A program made the position numbers and the translations under genes. The notes under the pieces are model-generated. The model worked only from the letters and a program-made list of their open reading frames with translations. It was not told the DNA's origin and ran no database searches. Shown in pieces: positions 27,629 to 36,034 of a DNA stretch of 64,000 nucleotides. Within the stretch, counting starts at the first letter, position 1, and each line of letters opens with the position of its first letter. The DNA is from Bacillus mobilis (GTDB lineage Bacteria; Bacillota; Bacilli; Bacillales; Bacillaceae_G), in NCBI RefSeq assembly GCF_001884045.1, contig NZ_MACF01000119.1:62001-126000 (forward strand), given 5' to 3'.

Positions 27629-28417
27629 ATGAAAAAGATATATATTATTACAACACTTTGTACCTTTATAGTAATAGATAGTTTTGTTTTTTATAAAGTA
27701 GATGAACTTAAGTTCACGAAAGCTATTAATCAATTAAATCATATACAAAATATTGCACATAGAGGCGCTTCTGCGTATGCGCCGGAACATACAATACCAG
27801 CTTATAAATTAGGACAACAATTTAAAGGAGATTATATAGAAATTGATCTTCAAATGACAAAAGACGGACATTTAGTAGCTATGCATGATGAAACAGTAAA
27901 CCGTACTACAAACGGTACGGGATTAGTTAAGGAACAAACATTAGAAGAAATAAAGAAACTAAATGCAGGTTCCTTTTTCAATGAAAATCATCCAAGTTTA
28001 GCAAAGAAAGAATTTGAGGATGCTAAAGTTCCAACACTAGAAGAAATTATTGAAACGTTCGGGAATGGTGCAAACTATTACATTGAAACAAAATCGCCAG
28101 ATGAATATGCTGGTATGGAAGAAAAGCTATTAGAAATTATAAAGCACTACGAAATAAGTGATAACGTTCTTATTCAATCATTTAGTAAAGAAAGTCTGCA
28201 AAAAATTCATAGTTTAGATGTTACTATACCTCTAGTACAATTATTATCTTACAAAAAGGCAGTTCAATTAACTGAATTAGAGATAAAAAAGTATAAAACA
28301 TACTGTATCGGCCTTGGGATGAACTATAAATATATTGATTCAGCTTATGTAAAGAGAATAAAGAAACACGGATTAGAAGTTCATCCATTTACTGTAGATA
28401 ATGAAACAGACATGTAA
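27629..28417 (+). CDS. glycerophosphodiester phosphodiesterase, C-terminally truncated
   Basis: 262 aa before the stop. An N-terminal signal/anchor helix (MKKIYIITTLCTFIVIDSFV) precedes the GDPD domain. Catalytic residues are visible: HRGASAYAPEHT (His44), then EIDLQMTKDGHLVAMHDETVNRT. It hydrolyses deacylated phospholipid headgroups outside the membrane. An in-frame TAA at 28415 interrupts the gene: the same frame goes on KLLLWGVDGMFTNYPDCLHS to a TAA at 28490-28492, which is the normal family ending. About 24 residues are lost, including the conserved G-V-D-G-x-x-T-N-Y-P strand. Activity doubtful. Confidence 0.85.
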   Translation: MKKIYIITTLCTFIVIDSFVFYKVDELKFTKAINQLNHIQNIAHRGASAYAPEHTIPAYKLGQQFKGDYIEIDLQMTKDGHLVAMHDETVNRTTNGTGLVKEQTLEEIKKLNAGSFFNENHPSLAKKEFEDAKVPTLEEIIETFGNGANYYIETKSPDEYAGMEEKLLEIIKHYEISDNVLIQSFSKESLQKIHSLDVTIPLVQLLSYKKAVQLTELEIKKYKTYCIGLGMNYKYIDSAYVKRIKKHGLEVHPFTVDNETDM

Positions 28418-28517
28418 AAGTTACTTTTATGGGGAGTTGACGGGATGTTTACGAATTACCCGGATTGTTTACATTCGTTATTACAATCTTAAACTATAAT
28501 AGTGTAATTATGACTGA

Positions 28518-28607
28518 ACCAATAAAACAAGTAGCCTCAATTATACAAAGATGGTTTGTGGTCCAAATGGTAACATCATTGAATACATAGAGCTGATATT
28601 GAAATGA
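28518..28607 (+). pseudogene. possible glyoxalase/VOC C-terminal remnant
   Basis: The frame reads MVCGPNGNIIEYIELILK and stops at 28605. This matches the last strand of glyoxalase/bleomycin-resistance proteins (usual GPDGNIIEFIEL). Nothing upstream is recognisable and an in-frame stop lies at 28515. A short decayed fragment. Confidence 0.4.
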
Positions 28608-28613
28608 AATCCG

Positions 28614-28648
28614 AAAAAGAATCCAATATTTTATTGGATTCTTTTTAT
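28614..28648 (+). terminator. terminator
   Basis: A perfect 15-bp stem, 28614-28628 with 28632-28646, loop TTT, A- and T-rich ends. Confidence 0.85.
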
Positions 28649-28762
28649 TTAACTCTAAGTGACGAACTTAAAGCGATATGAATTTGAATTTGTTAATAAA
28701 ATATTACATTGAGTATGATTTTTTATAATTACCATCAGAAAGTAACGAAATTGTAATGAATT

Positions 28763-29224
28763 TTAACTACGTTTTTTATATTTTTTTGATACACTGGCTA
28801 CGAGAGGAATACCGATTAATGTAGGTAAAAACCAAAACCATATAGGTGGCAGTAAATTAATTAAGGGAATATGAATACCGACGTTTACTAATAGCGCGGT
28901 AACGGCACCAATATAAGAACCTAACATACCTCTAATATGGTGATGCAGCCAATTTTTCCAACGTTTTTTTCGTGCTAGGTAGCCATAAATCGCAAATGAA
29001 TAAGAGAAAATTGCTACATAAAATAAATATGCGATTTTATCCCAGTTCATAATGGATAATATAATTGCAGTAACGGTGATCACAACATAGGATGCATGAT
29101 ATATTTCACCCCATTCCGTATGTTTTCCTTTCTTCTTTTGAGCAACCATCGCTACAATACCGGTGATTAAACATATTGTTCCAAATAATATGTGGATGGT
29201 TAAAAGAACGTTGAAAATGCTCAT
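28763..29224 (-). CDS. DUF2306-like four-helix membrane protein
   Basis: 153 aa with four membrane helices. The N-terminus LLTIHILFGTICLITGIVAM followed by KKGKHTEWGEIYHASYVVI is typical of small DUF2306-type membrane proteins. The histidines in the helices are conserved in this group, which suggests metal or haem binding (inference). Start ATG follows AAAGGAGG. Divergent from the DUF4269 gene. Confidence 0.7.
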   Translation of the reverse strand: MSIFNVLLTIHILFGTICLITGIVAMVAQKKKGKHTEWGEIYHASYVVITVTAIILSIMNWDKIAYLFYVAIFSYSFAIYGYLARKKRWKNWLHHHIRGMLGSYIGAVTALLVNVGIHIPLINLLPPIWFWFLPTLIGIPLVASVSKKYKKRS

Positions 29225-29398
29225 AATAATTCCTCCTTTTTTATTTTTATAATATTGCAGTATAGGAGAAAAGTTGAAACATATTGTTTATTCGCCTTAA
29301 TATACTGAAATAAAGGTACTTCTAGAACAAATTTAAACGGACAAATTTTTCTTGAATTTAGTGAGTCACGTATTACGTGAAATGAAGGAGAGACTTCC

Positions 29399-29929
29399 AT
29401 GTTTACATCTATTACATATTTACAATCTGGGAATGAGAAGCAACAAAAAGTGTATGATGTTTTGAATAAATTAAACATAATGGAGGATTTAACTTTGTAT
29501 AGTCCCGTTCTTTGCGGGACAATCCCTATAAGAATTGATACAATTCAATCCGACTTAGATATAGTAATGGAAGTACATAACTTTGATGTTTTTGAACAGG
29601 AAATGAGATCTTTATACGGTTCTTATAAAGGATTCAAAATAAAAAAGAAAAAAATTAAAACTACCGAATCGATAAAGGTAAATTTTGAATTTGAAGATTT
29701 TGAATTTGAATTATTTGCTCAGCCTAAGCCAGTACGTAACCAAAATGCATATAGACATATGATCGTAGAGCACATGCTATTAATGCAGCATCCACATATA
29801 AGGGAAGAAATTCTTCACTTAAAAGAGAACGGTTTAAAAACAGAACCTGCTTTTGCTCAAGTATTAAATATCGACGGAGATCCTTATGAAGAGCTTATTG
29901 TATTAGGGCAGGAAATGCGGTTGTGGTAA
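29399..29929 (+). CDS. DUF4269 family protein (nucleotidyltransferase-like)
   Basis: 176 aa. The stretch CGTIPIRIDTIQSDLDIVME resembles the nucleotidyltransferase core (GT-x-x-x-x-x-x-SD-x-D), as in DUF4269 proteins, and FELFAQPKPVRNQNAYRHM follows. Likely soluble and cytoplasmic; function not known. Start ATG follows GGAGAG. Ends at a strong terminator. Confidence 0.75.
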   Translation: MFTSITYLQSGNEKQQKVYDVLNKLNIMEDLTLYSPVLCGTIPIRIDTIQSDLDIVMEVHNFDVFEQEMRSLYGSYKGFKIKKKKIKTTESIKVNFEFEDFEFELFAQPKPVRNQNAYRHMIVEHMLLMQHPHIREEILHLKENGLKTEPAFAQVLNIDGDPYEELIVLGQEMRLW

Positions 29930-29933
29930 AGAT

Positions 29934-29968
29934 AAAGGAGCTCCTCATTAATTGAGGAGCTCCTTTAT
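29934..29968. terminator. bidirectional terminator
   Basis: A perfect 14-bp stem, 29934-29947 with 29953-29966, between two convergent genes. Confidence 0.9.
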
Positions 29969-29973
29969 TTATT

Positions 29974-30417
29974 TTAGTCACAATTAGAGTTATTACAGCA
30001 TAGACAAAAAGTATTTTGAATAGATAAAGTAAAGAAAGTGGTAGCGTCAGCATTCCCGTTAGTAGCAATTATATTATTAAGATCTGCTATTTCATATAAT
30101 TTTGTTTGCCCCGCATTAATGACATCATTTATTGATTGGTTACTAGTTTTACTTTCTATTGTAATAAATAGTGGACCGTTTGGAGTAGTACTAAGTGGTA
30201 CAGAAATTTGTATTAGGGAGTTAGATTGATTATTTGTAAAACTTTGGTATAAGGTTACATTCCTTTCACCTGGATTTAACAAATAATCTATTGGTGTATT
30301 ATCACCAGGTCCAGCAGCGAAATGTGTAGATATAAAACACTCTTGTTGTGAACTTTGAGATGCTACCTTTTTCAAACTTTCATAACAATATTTATTGTCT
30401 TTATAGTTACCAGCCAT
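29974..30417 (-). CDS. unknown protein, likely late-sporulation (SigK-type promoter)
   Basis: 147 aa, no signal peptide or membrane helix. The middle is Ser/Thr/Asn-rich and beta-strand-like (LIQISVPLSTTPNGPLFITI), ending in a Cys cluster, FCLCCNNSNCD. The composition (Asn, Gln, Thr, terminal cysteines) is like spore-coat or exosporium surface proteins. A distant relation to ENA-type appendage subunits is possible but not supported by a clear motif. The SigK-type promoter upstream favours mother-cell expression. ATG follows AAAGGAAA. Confidence 0.7.
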   Translation of the reverse strand: MAGNYKDNKYCYESLKKVASQSSQQECFISTHFAAGPGDNTPIDYLLNPGERNVTLYQSFTNNQSNSLIQISVPLSTTPNGPLFITIESKTSNQSINDVINAGQTKLYEIADLNNIIATNGNADATTFFTLSIQNTFCLCCNNSNCD

Positions 30418-30455
30418 ATGTTCATTTCCTTTCTATTTAGCTTGTCCATACTGTA

Positions 30456-30484
30456 TAGTATATGAATTTATAATAAATTATGTT
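30456..30484 (-). promoter_or_regulatory. SigK-type promoter
   Basis: On the minus strand, AACA (30484-30481) is separated by exactly 16 bp from CATATACTA (30464-30456). This fits the SigK consensus (mACm, 16-17 bp, CATAnnnTA). It lies 39 nt before the start codon of the Cys-tailed gene. Confidence 0.55.
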
Positions 30485-30597
30485 TGTACAACTTTACATA
30501 ATTGTATAAATAAGAGGGAGAATTATTAAAATGTGAAATTTATTTAAATATAAATTTATTAACTATACAAATAAACTGTGATAAAAATTCAAAAATC

Positions 30598-30879
30598 AGT
30601 CTTAAACAAGATATAGAGGATAAAGAGTTAATTATAATATTAAATAAAGATGACAAAAAGAAAGAGGAAAAGGGACTTAGAGAATCTATGTCTAAAAATG
30701 TATATATATTTTTAGGGAAAATTACCTTAGGTGAGTGTTTAAATTGTGGTATTCAAAAAGTTAAACATAAACTTATAGCTAAATTTGATGACGCTGATTT
30801 TTATTCAAAAAAATACATCAGTCCAAGAAGATTTTATGATATACCCCACAAATTGGTTCGCAATTTGTGGATTGCTTGA
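30598..30879 (+). pseudogene. glycosyltransferase (GT-A/GT2-like) remnant
   Basis: The frame reads SLKQDIEDKELIIILNKDD, then NVYIFLGKITLGECLNCGIQ and HKLIAKFDDADFYSKKYIS. This parallels the intact gene at 34239 (NKELILILNKDD; GTSLGNCYNLAVDKVNYDFI; ATFDDDDYYAPNYL). The N-terminus with the first donor-binding strand is missing. After the DDADFYSKKY region the similarity stops at a perfect 10-bp hairpin (30846-30870), with a stop at 30877. A broken family member. The rest of 30880-31046 holds nothing recognisable. Confidence 0.6.
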
Positions 30880-31046
30880 AATGTCACTTATTGTTGGCAG
30901 TATATTTACTCCTATAACAATAGGGTTAGAACAAGCTGATTCTGCTATATTTTTTCGCTTTAAAGATTTTCTATCTTACGAATGTAAATTATAACTAGTA
31001 ATCTCTTTTGCAAATTCCAACAATAAATATTGAGTTAATTGAAATT

Positions 31047-31571
31047 TCATAACTTAATACCATGATTAACAGATGAAACGATACTTTCATAAACAATATA
31101 ATCCATCAATTGTTCAATATTACCCTTAATTTGACTTTTATATATTGAAAGTAAATTTAATTTTTTTCTAAGTAATTTATATGGAAGGATAGCGCTGGAT
31201 TTATTAAAAATATATAAATTATCATAATTTTGTTCATGTAAAATTTTTGACAGTGATTTATGTTGACTATGTCCATATTCACCTTGAAGATTATGTGTCA
31301 CAATACAATTAAAACTGTTTTTTTGAAAAACCTTTGATAAATCTTTCATTAATTGCAATTTATTGAAACTTCCATCATATTGATCAGGATAATCCCATAT
31401 TTCACAAGAAACACCAATGAGTTTCATAGCTGTATAAAATTCATTTGCTCTAATGGGATAATCTCCATTCGTTAAACAAATTACTTTCCATCCAGGCTCT
31501 CTTATTAATGTAGCACCTCCAAAAATCGATTCATCATCTGGGTGTGCTACAATCATTAATTTATCCAACAC
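31047..31571 (-). CDS. PIG-L family deacetylase
   Basis: 174 aa. The LmbE/PIG-L zinc motif AHPDDE (residues 9-14) opens the protein, and the third ligand region QGEYGHSQHKSL follows. The family removes acetyl groups from N-acetyl sugars, as in GlcNAc-inositol, GlcNAc-malate (bacillithiol) or polysaccharides. Its place at the edge of a glycan gene island suggests a sugar substrate there. It is shorter than most relatives (~220 aa). The start is GTG behind AGGAG. Transcribed with the three genes upstream on the minus strand. Confidence 0.85.
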   Translation of the reverse strand: MLDKLMIVAHPDDESIFGGATLIREPGWKVICLTNGDYPIRANEFYTAMKLIGVSCEIWDYPDQYDGSFNKLQLMKDLSKVFQKNSFNCIVTHNLQGEYGHSQHKSLSKILHEQNYDNLYIFNKSSAILPYKLLRKKLNLLSIYKSQIKGNIEQLMDYIVYESIVSSVNHGIKL

Positions 31572-31613
31572 TTAACAGCGCTCCTATTCCATAAAGACAT
31601 TCTAATCTATTAT

Positions 31614-32177
31614 TTAATTTTTTCGAACTATTAATAATGAATCGTATAGAGCTATATATTTAAAGTTATCATTGTTACAAAGCTCTTCTACAGCTTTGCA
31701 TACACCTGGGAAATAATTAGAGTAGTCATGAAAAGCTACAAGACCACCTTTGACTACCTTAGGTGAATAATTAATAATATCCTGTTTCACGTAATCATAA
31801 TCATGATTTCCATCGATAAATATCGCGGCAATAGTATCAGGGATGTCATCATAGGCTTCTTCACTGTGTTTTTTTATTGGGATGATCATTTTCTCTAATC
31901 CATGCTTTTCAATATTTTCTTGAAAGTATTGAAAAGGTGGTACGACAAATGGATCAATAGCATAGATTGGGCGCTTCTTACTACTTATTTGTAAACTTCC
32001 AAGCGCCAATGCAATTGTACTTTTTCCTTTATAAGAGCCAATTTCAACAATACTACCCGATAAGTGATCAACTAGTCCAGGTAAATGCAATAAAATAAAC
32101 TGTTCGTAGTTAGATAACCATCCTTCAATATTATCTACGATAGATAATAATTCATAGATACTTTTTCCTTTCTGCAT
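31614..32177 (-). CDS. class I SAM-dependent methyltransferase (Methyltransf_24)
   Basis: 187 aa. Motif I is IVEIGSYKGKST, then IYAIDPF, the catalytic-metal-like IFIDGNHDYDYVKQD, and GGLVAFHDY. This is the pattern of CmcI/TylF-type O-methyltransferases, which often methylate sugars. A sugar or glycan intermediate is the likely substrate given the neighbours. Start ATG lies behind GGAAGTGAA. Cotranscribed in the minus-strand block. Confidence 0.85.
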   Translation of the reverse strand: MQKGKSIYELLSIVDNIEGWLSNYEQFILLHLPGLVDHLSGSIVEIGSYKGKSTIALALGSLQISSKKRPIYAIDPFVVPPFQYFQENIEKHGLEKMIIPIKKHSEEAYDDIPDTIAAIFIDGNHDYDYVKQDIINYSPKVVKGGLVAFHDYSNYFPGVCKAVEELCNNDNFKYIALYDSLLIVRKN

Positions 32178-32195
32178 ATAGTAAATTCACTTCCT

Positions 32196-32831
32196 TTATG
32201 AATGACTAATAGATACCCCATTTAAAATTTTATCCCATGACAAATCACAACCTTCCCAGCGGCCTGGAAAAGTATTTCTTATTTCTACAGAACATACATT
32301 ATCAATATTCCAAAAACGTTCTACAAAACTATTATCTTTTGAAAAATTAATAACTAGAATAAAAAAATCGCTGTTAGTTAACTGCTGTAAAACGGTATTT
32401 AATTCAACTATTTCATAATGAGTAGCAACCATTCTAACAAATAGAATTTTTTTGCTATTCAATAATAGTTTATTAAAGTTGTCTATTTTGCTATCTAATT
32501 TTTTCTTGAATTTTGGATAAAAAGATAACGGATCTTGACTTTGTCCTACAATAGGAAAATCATGATGTGATTCAATGTGATATAATTCATCAATAATTAG
32601 GTGGGAATATTGATTGGCTACATCACTAATCTTTAAATTTTTATACTTCATAAAATCCATAAAGTGATTTTTTAATAAACAATTTATATCTTTTAAACTA
32701 GGAGAAATCATCCAATCTAAAGGTGTTGACGTTCCTCTTAATTTTTTTCTTTTTAACTGATATGCAGTTTGACAATAAGCTCCTAAACTAATTACAGCAT
32801 CATAAGAACCCTTCATTTTTTTTAGGTTCAT
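32196..32831 (-). CDS. DUF1796 family protein (putative papain-like peptidase fold)
   Basis: 211 aa. The N-terminal motif ISLGAYCQTAYQLKRKKLRG followed by TPLDWMISP defines DUF1796, with the Cys in GAYC and the late His/Asp-containing segments. Pfam describes it as a putative cysteine peptidase; in practice these genes are found next to glycosyltransferases. No secretion signal. Function in the glycan island unknown. Start ATG follows GGGAG. Confidence 0.8.
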   Translation of the reverse strand: MNLKKMKGSYDAVISLGAYCQTAYQLKRKKLRGTSTPLDWMISPSLKDINCLLKNHFMDFMKYKNLKISDVANQYSHLIIDELYHIESHHDFPIVGQSQDPLSFYPKFKKKLDSKIDNFNKLLLNSKKILFVRMVATHYEIVELNTVLQQLTNSDFFILVINFSKDNSFVERFWNIDNVCSVEIRNTFPGRWEGCDLSWDKILNGVSISHS

Positions 32832-32863
32832 AATTACGTAACTCCCTATATTAAAATTAATTT

Positions 32864-34051
32864 TTATTTAGTAGAACCTAAAACGTCAAGATGAATTTTA
32901 ATTTTCTTTGCAATATTTTCCCATGAAAATAATTTGTTTACATGTTCTTGTCCTTGTAGTGAAATGGCTTCTAATTGATCTGTTTTTACTATTTCTTTAT
33001 TTAGTGTAGATGAGAAATCCTCATGAGTTGAGTGAATATAATGTTTTCCACTTTGAAGATACATTCCTTTAACACCAACAGCAGTCGATACTAATGGAAT
33101 CCCGGCTGATAAGAACTCTAATGTTTTAATTTTTGTTCCAGTTCCAAAAAATGCTGGATTAATTGCTATATCGGATTCAGAAAACAATTTTAGTTTCTGT
33201 TCTTCATTTACTTCGCCCATAATTTTTATATTTGGTAATTTACAATTAGAGAATTTCCTTCCACATTGCCCCGCTATAATAAAATCAATTGTTTCACATC
33301 TAAGAGCTAAATGTGAAATTATAAAATTAACGATATCAATATTAGGTTCATGCACACTCCCGATAAAAAGTGCTGTTTTCCGAGAGCCGTTACTATTAGC
33401 TTTTTTTCTTTTATACCATACATTAGGATTTATGCCATTCGGTACTAGTTTAATATTTTTTGAACTAACATTAAATGAATTAATAAAACTATTTTTGTCT
33501 TCTTCGGAAGTCGCAAAAACTAAATTTGCATTTTCAACGAGGTATTGCTCCATTCGGGTAACATATTGTATATACTTACGTGCATTTTTTCCGTGCCAAA
33601 CTTCTTTAGCGAATATAGCTTCGTGATTATGGCTGTTGTATACCCTAGGTTTATCCCCTAAATCGAAATTTATATCATATTTAAGTGTAAAGGGTGATTC
33701 ATGGAAAATAAAATCAGTGTTTTTGTAAAATTTATTGTAATAATTAAGAAATATAGGTGGTGTTTTTTTTATTAATGCACAACTTAAAGCTGCATGAGTA
33801 GAAAATCTAGGCTCCATCTTTTCTAAAATTAATTGTTTATCAATTTTATGTTGTTCGTCATTGGTCGGAATTTTTACTTCTCGAAATGTAGGTGAGTATT
33901 CAATTTCTTCTACCTCAGGAATATATTTTTGTGACAATAAAGTCACGTCATAAAATTTACTTAGTTGATTATATATGTGAAAGTATCGAAGTACTCCACC
34001 AGTATTTGGAGGAAGGATTGTCGGGAAGTGATTCAAAACTAATAGTTTCAT
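32864..34051 (-). CDS. glycosyltransferase family 4
   Basis: 395 aa GT-B enzyme. The N-terminal domain begins KLLVLNHFPTILPPNTGGVLR (acceptor side). The donor-binding C-terminal domain has VPNGINPNVW, ALFIGSVHEPNI and the E-x7-E-like segment FFGTGTKIKTLEFLSAGIPL. It transfers a nucleotide-activated sugar to a growing glycan in the cytoplasm. It is the first gene of the minus-strand block and has an AGAGGTG site. Confidence 0.88.
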   Translation of the reverse strand: MKLLVLNHFPTILPPNTGGVLRYFHIYNQLSKFYDVTLLSQKYIPEVEEIEYSPTFREVKIPTNDEQHKIDKQLILEKMEPRFSTHAALSCALIKKTPPIFLNYYNKFYKNTDFIFHESPFTLKYDINFDLGDKPRVYNSHNHEAIFAKEVWHGKNARKYIQYVTRMEQYLVENANLVFATSEEDKNSFINSFNVSSKNIKLVPNGINPNVWYKRKKANSNGSRKTALFIGSVHEPNIDIVNFIISHLALRCETIDFIIAGQCGRKFSNCKLPNIKIMGEVNEEQKLKLFSESDIAINPAFFGTGTKIKTLEFLSAGIPLVSTAVGVKGMYLQSGKHYIHSTHEDFSSTLNKEIVKTDQLEAISLQGQEHVNKLFSWENIAKKIKIHLDVLGSTK

Positions 34052-34106
34052 TTTTATACACCTCTGGCATTTTGACTATATAGATATTAAAGGAGACGCA
34101 TAATAT

Positions 34107-34211
34107 ATGGTATTTCAAAAGATTAGTTTTGTTACATGAAATGCATTAGGAGAGGATATTCATCAATTTTTTAGTGTCCATTATTTTGGGAGCTACATAA
34201 ACTGCAAATAA
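34107..34211 (+). pseudogene. possible N-terminal remnant of a glycosyltransferase
   Basis: Behind AAAGGAG, the ATG at 34107 reads MVFQKISFVT, then TGA where a Cys (TGT) is usual in KISFVTC-type glycosyltransferases. The frame then continues NALGEDIHQFFSVHYFGSYI to a TAA at 34209. A plausible start of a decayed transferase, but short. Confidence 0.3.
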
Positions 34212-34238
34212 CTGAATTTTTCAAGAGGTGATTACAGT

Positions 34239-35093
34239 ATGAATAGTATCCCTGAAAATATCCAAGACCTATTCAACAGCATTGTTCAAATTCGAAAAGA
34301 AGAACAATATAAGCCTATATCGGAATTATTAAAAATAGCTGAGTATAACAAAAACTTTTTACTTGGATTAAGAAAAAAATTTATTAACAACTTCAAAGAA
34401 AAAGTCTCCATTGTAACCTGCACAAATAAACCCCAATTTATAGAAAATATATTGTTGAACTATGCAAATCAAACGTGGCAAAATAAAGAACTTATACTCA
34501 TATTAAATAAAGATGATTTAGATATTAATTATTATCGAAAAAAAGCAAACCGGTTTGAAAATATTCACATATACCAAATTCCTGAAGGAACATCTTTAGG
34601 GAATTGTTACAATTTAGCAGTAGATAAAGTGAATTATGATTTTATTGCTACATTTGATGATGATGATTACTATGCCCCGAATTATTTAGCTGATTTGATG
34701 TGCGCTTTTCAATATACGGATGCAGATATAGTGGGGAAATTAACATATTTTATATATTTTGAAGAAAAGGATATTCTGGCACTGCGTAACCCTTTTCAAG
34801 AATATAAATTTTTAGATAAAACCTCGTTTTTAGATGGTGGGAAGAAGATTGTTAAGAAAAAGGTTTTTGATTCGGTAAATTTTCGCGATGTATCTTTATT
34901 AGAAGATGTTTATTTTTGTCAAGATAGTATGGAAAAAGGGTTTAAAATTTTTTCGGCAGATAAATATAACCTCGCCTATTTAAGGAGAAGTAATAAAGAC
35001 AATCATACATGGAAAGAACAAGATGAAACAATTCTAAAATGGTGTTCAATTATTTCAAAGACTCCCCCATATAGGCATAATATATTAGTATAA
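34239..35093 (+). CDS. GT-A glycosyltransferase (family 2-like)
   Basis: 284 aa. A helical N-terminal stretch (1-45) precedes the GT-A fold: VSIVTCTNKPQFIENILLNY, NKELILILNKDD, then the DxD-like metal site ATFDDDDYY (around 146), and LLEDVYFC in place of the catalytic E/D-D region. It makes a glycosidic bond using a nucleotide sugar. The gene precedes galU by 29 nt on the same strand, so both are probably cotranscribed. Start ATG follows AAGAGGTG. Confidence 0.82.
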   Translation: MNSIPENIQDLFNSIVQIRKEEQYKPISELLKIAEYNKNFLLGLRKKFINNFKEKVSIVTCTNKPQFIENILLNYANQTWQNKELILILNKDDLDINYYRKKANRFENIHIYQIPEGTSLGNCYNLAVDKVNYDFIATFDDDDYYAPNYLADLMCAFQYTDADIVGKLTYFIYFEEKDILALRNPFQEYKFLDKTSFLDGGKKIVKKKVFDSVNFRDVSLLEDVYFCQDSMEKGFKIFSADKYNLAYLRRSNKDNHTWKEQDETILKWCSIISKTPPYRHNILV

Positions 35094-35122
35094 AAAGTTA
35101 AAAGAGTTAGGAGAAGTTAATA

Positions 35123-35995
35123 ATGAAAATTCGTAAAGCTGTAATTCCAGCGGCAGGACTAGGAACTAGATTCTTACCCGCGACTAAAGCTTTACCAAAG
35201 GAAATGCTACCAATTGTTGATAAGCCAACAATTCAATATATCGTTGAAGAAGCTGTAGCATCTGGTATTGAAGATATATTAATAATAAGCGGAAGAGGAA
35301 AACGTGCAATTGAAAATCATTTTGATAAATCATATGAACTTGAAGAAATATTGTTAAAGAGTGGGAGAGATGAAATTTTAGAAGATGTAAAAAGAATTTC
35401 TAGGCTTGCAAACATTTATTATATTCGCCAAAAAGAACCAAAAGGGCTGGGTGATGCGGTTTATTGTGCACGTAGCTTTATTGCAAATGAACCATTTGCT
35501 GTATTATTAGGGGATGATATTATTCAGTCTAAAACTCCTTGTCTAAAACAATTAATGAATATTTATTTGAAATTAAAGTCTCCCATAGTCGCTGTTCAAA
35601 AGGTTCCATTAAACGATGTTTCAAAATATGGAATAGTAGTACCAGGAAATATAATTACCGAAAATCTTGTTCAAATAGAGACATTAATAGAAAAACCACC
35701 TTCCCATAAATGTATCTCTAATTTAGCAATTATGGGAAGGTATATATTAACTCCTGACATTTTAGAAATAATTCCTAGACTCCCGCAAATTAATGGTATG
35801 GAAATTCAACTAACAGATGCGATCCGTATTATGGCCGAACAACAAAATGTTTATGCATATTATTTTGAAGGAGAAAGGTATGATATTGGAGATAAATTTG
35901 GATTTATTAAAGCTAATCTAGAGTATGCAATGCAACGACCTAAATTAAAAGAAGAATTGATGGAGTACTTAAAAATATTAATGGGTAATAGTTAA
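35123..35995 (+). CDS. galU: UTP-glucose-1-phosphate uridylyltransferase
   Basis: 290 aa, full length for GalU/GtaB. The signature KAVIPAAGLGTRFLPATKA then PKEMLPIVDKPTIQY is intact, with LGDDIIQSK and the late GERYDIGDKFGF. It makes UDP-glucose for polysaccharide, teichoic acid or glycolipid. B. cereus has other copies, so this one is probably devoted to the glycan island. Start ATG follows TTAGGAGAAG. Confidence 0.93.
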   Translation: MKIRKAVIPAAGLGTRFLPATKALPKEMLPIVDKPTIQYIVEEAVASGIEDILIISGRGKRAIENHFDKSYELEEILLKSGRDEILEDVKRISRLANIYYIRQKEPKGLGDAVYCARSFIANEPFAVLLGDDIIQSKTPCLKQLMNIYLKLKSPIVAVQKVPLNDVSKYGIVVPGNIITENLVQIETLIEKPPSHKCISNLAIMGRYILTPDILEIIPRLPQINGMEIQLTDAIRIMAEQQNVYAYYFEGERYDIGDKFGFIKANLEYAMQRPKLKEELMEYLKILMGNS

Positions 35996-36034
35996 TGAAA
36001 ATAAAAAACAAAACTTGAAAAATCACAAAAGGTA

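Noticed and set aside
29974-30417. Assignment as an ENA appendage subunit
   Set aside because: Beta-rich composition and terminal cysteines are suggestive only; I could not align a family motif.
30785-30994. 69-codon frame overlapping the glycosyltransferase remnant
   Set aside because: No start site, no recognised motif, and only partly beyond the remnant; left as unexplained.
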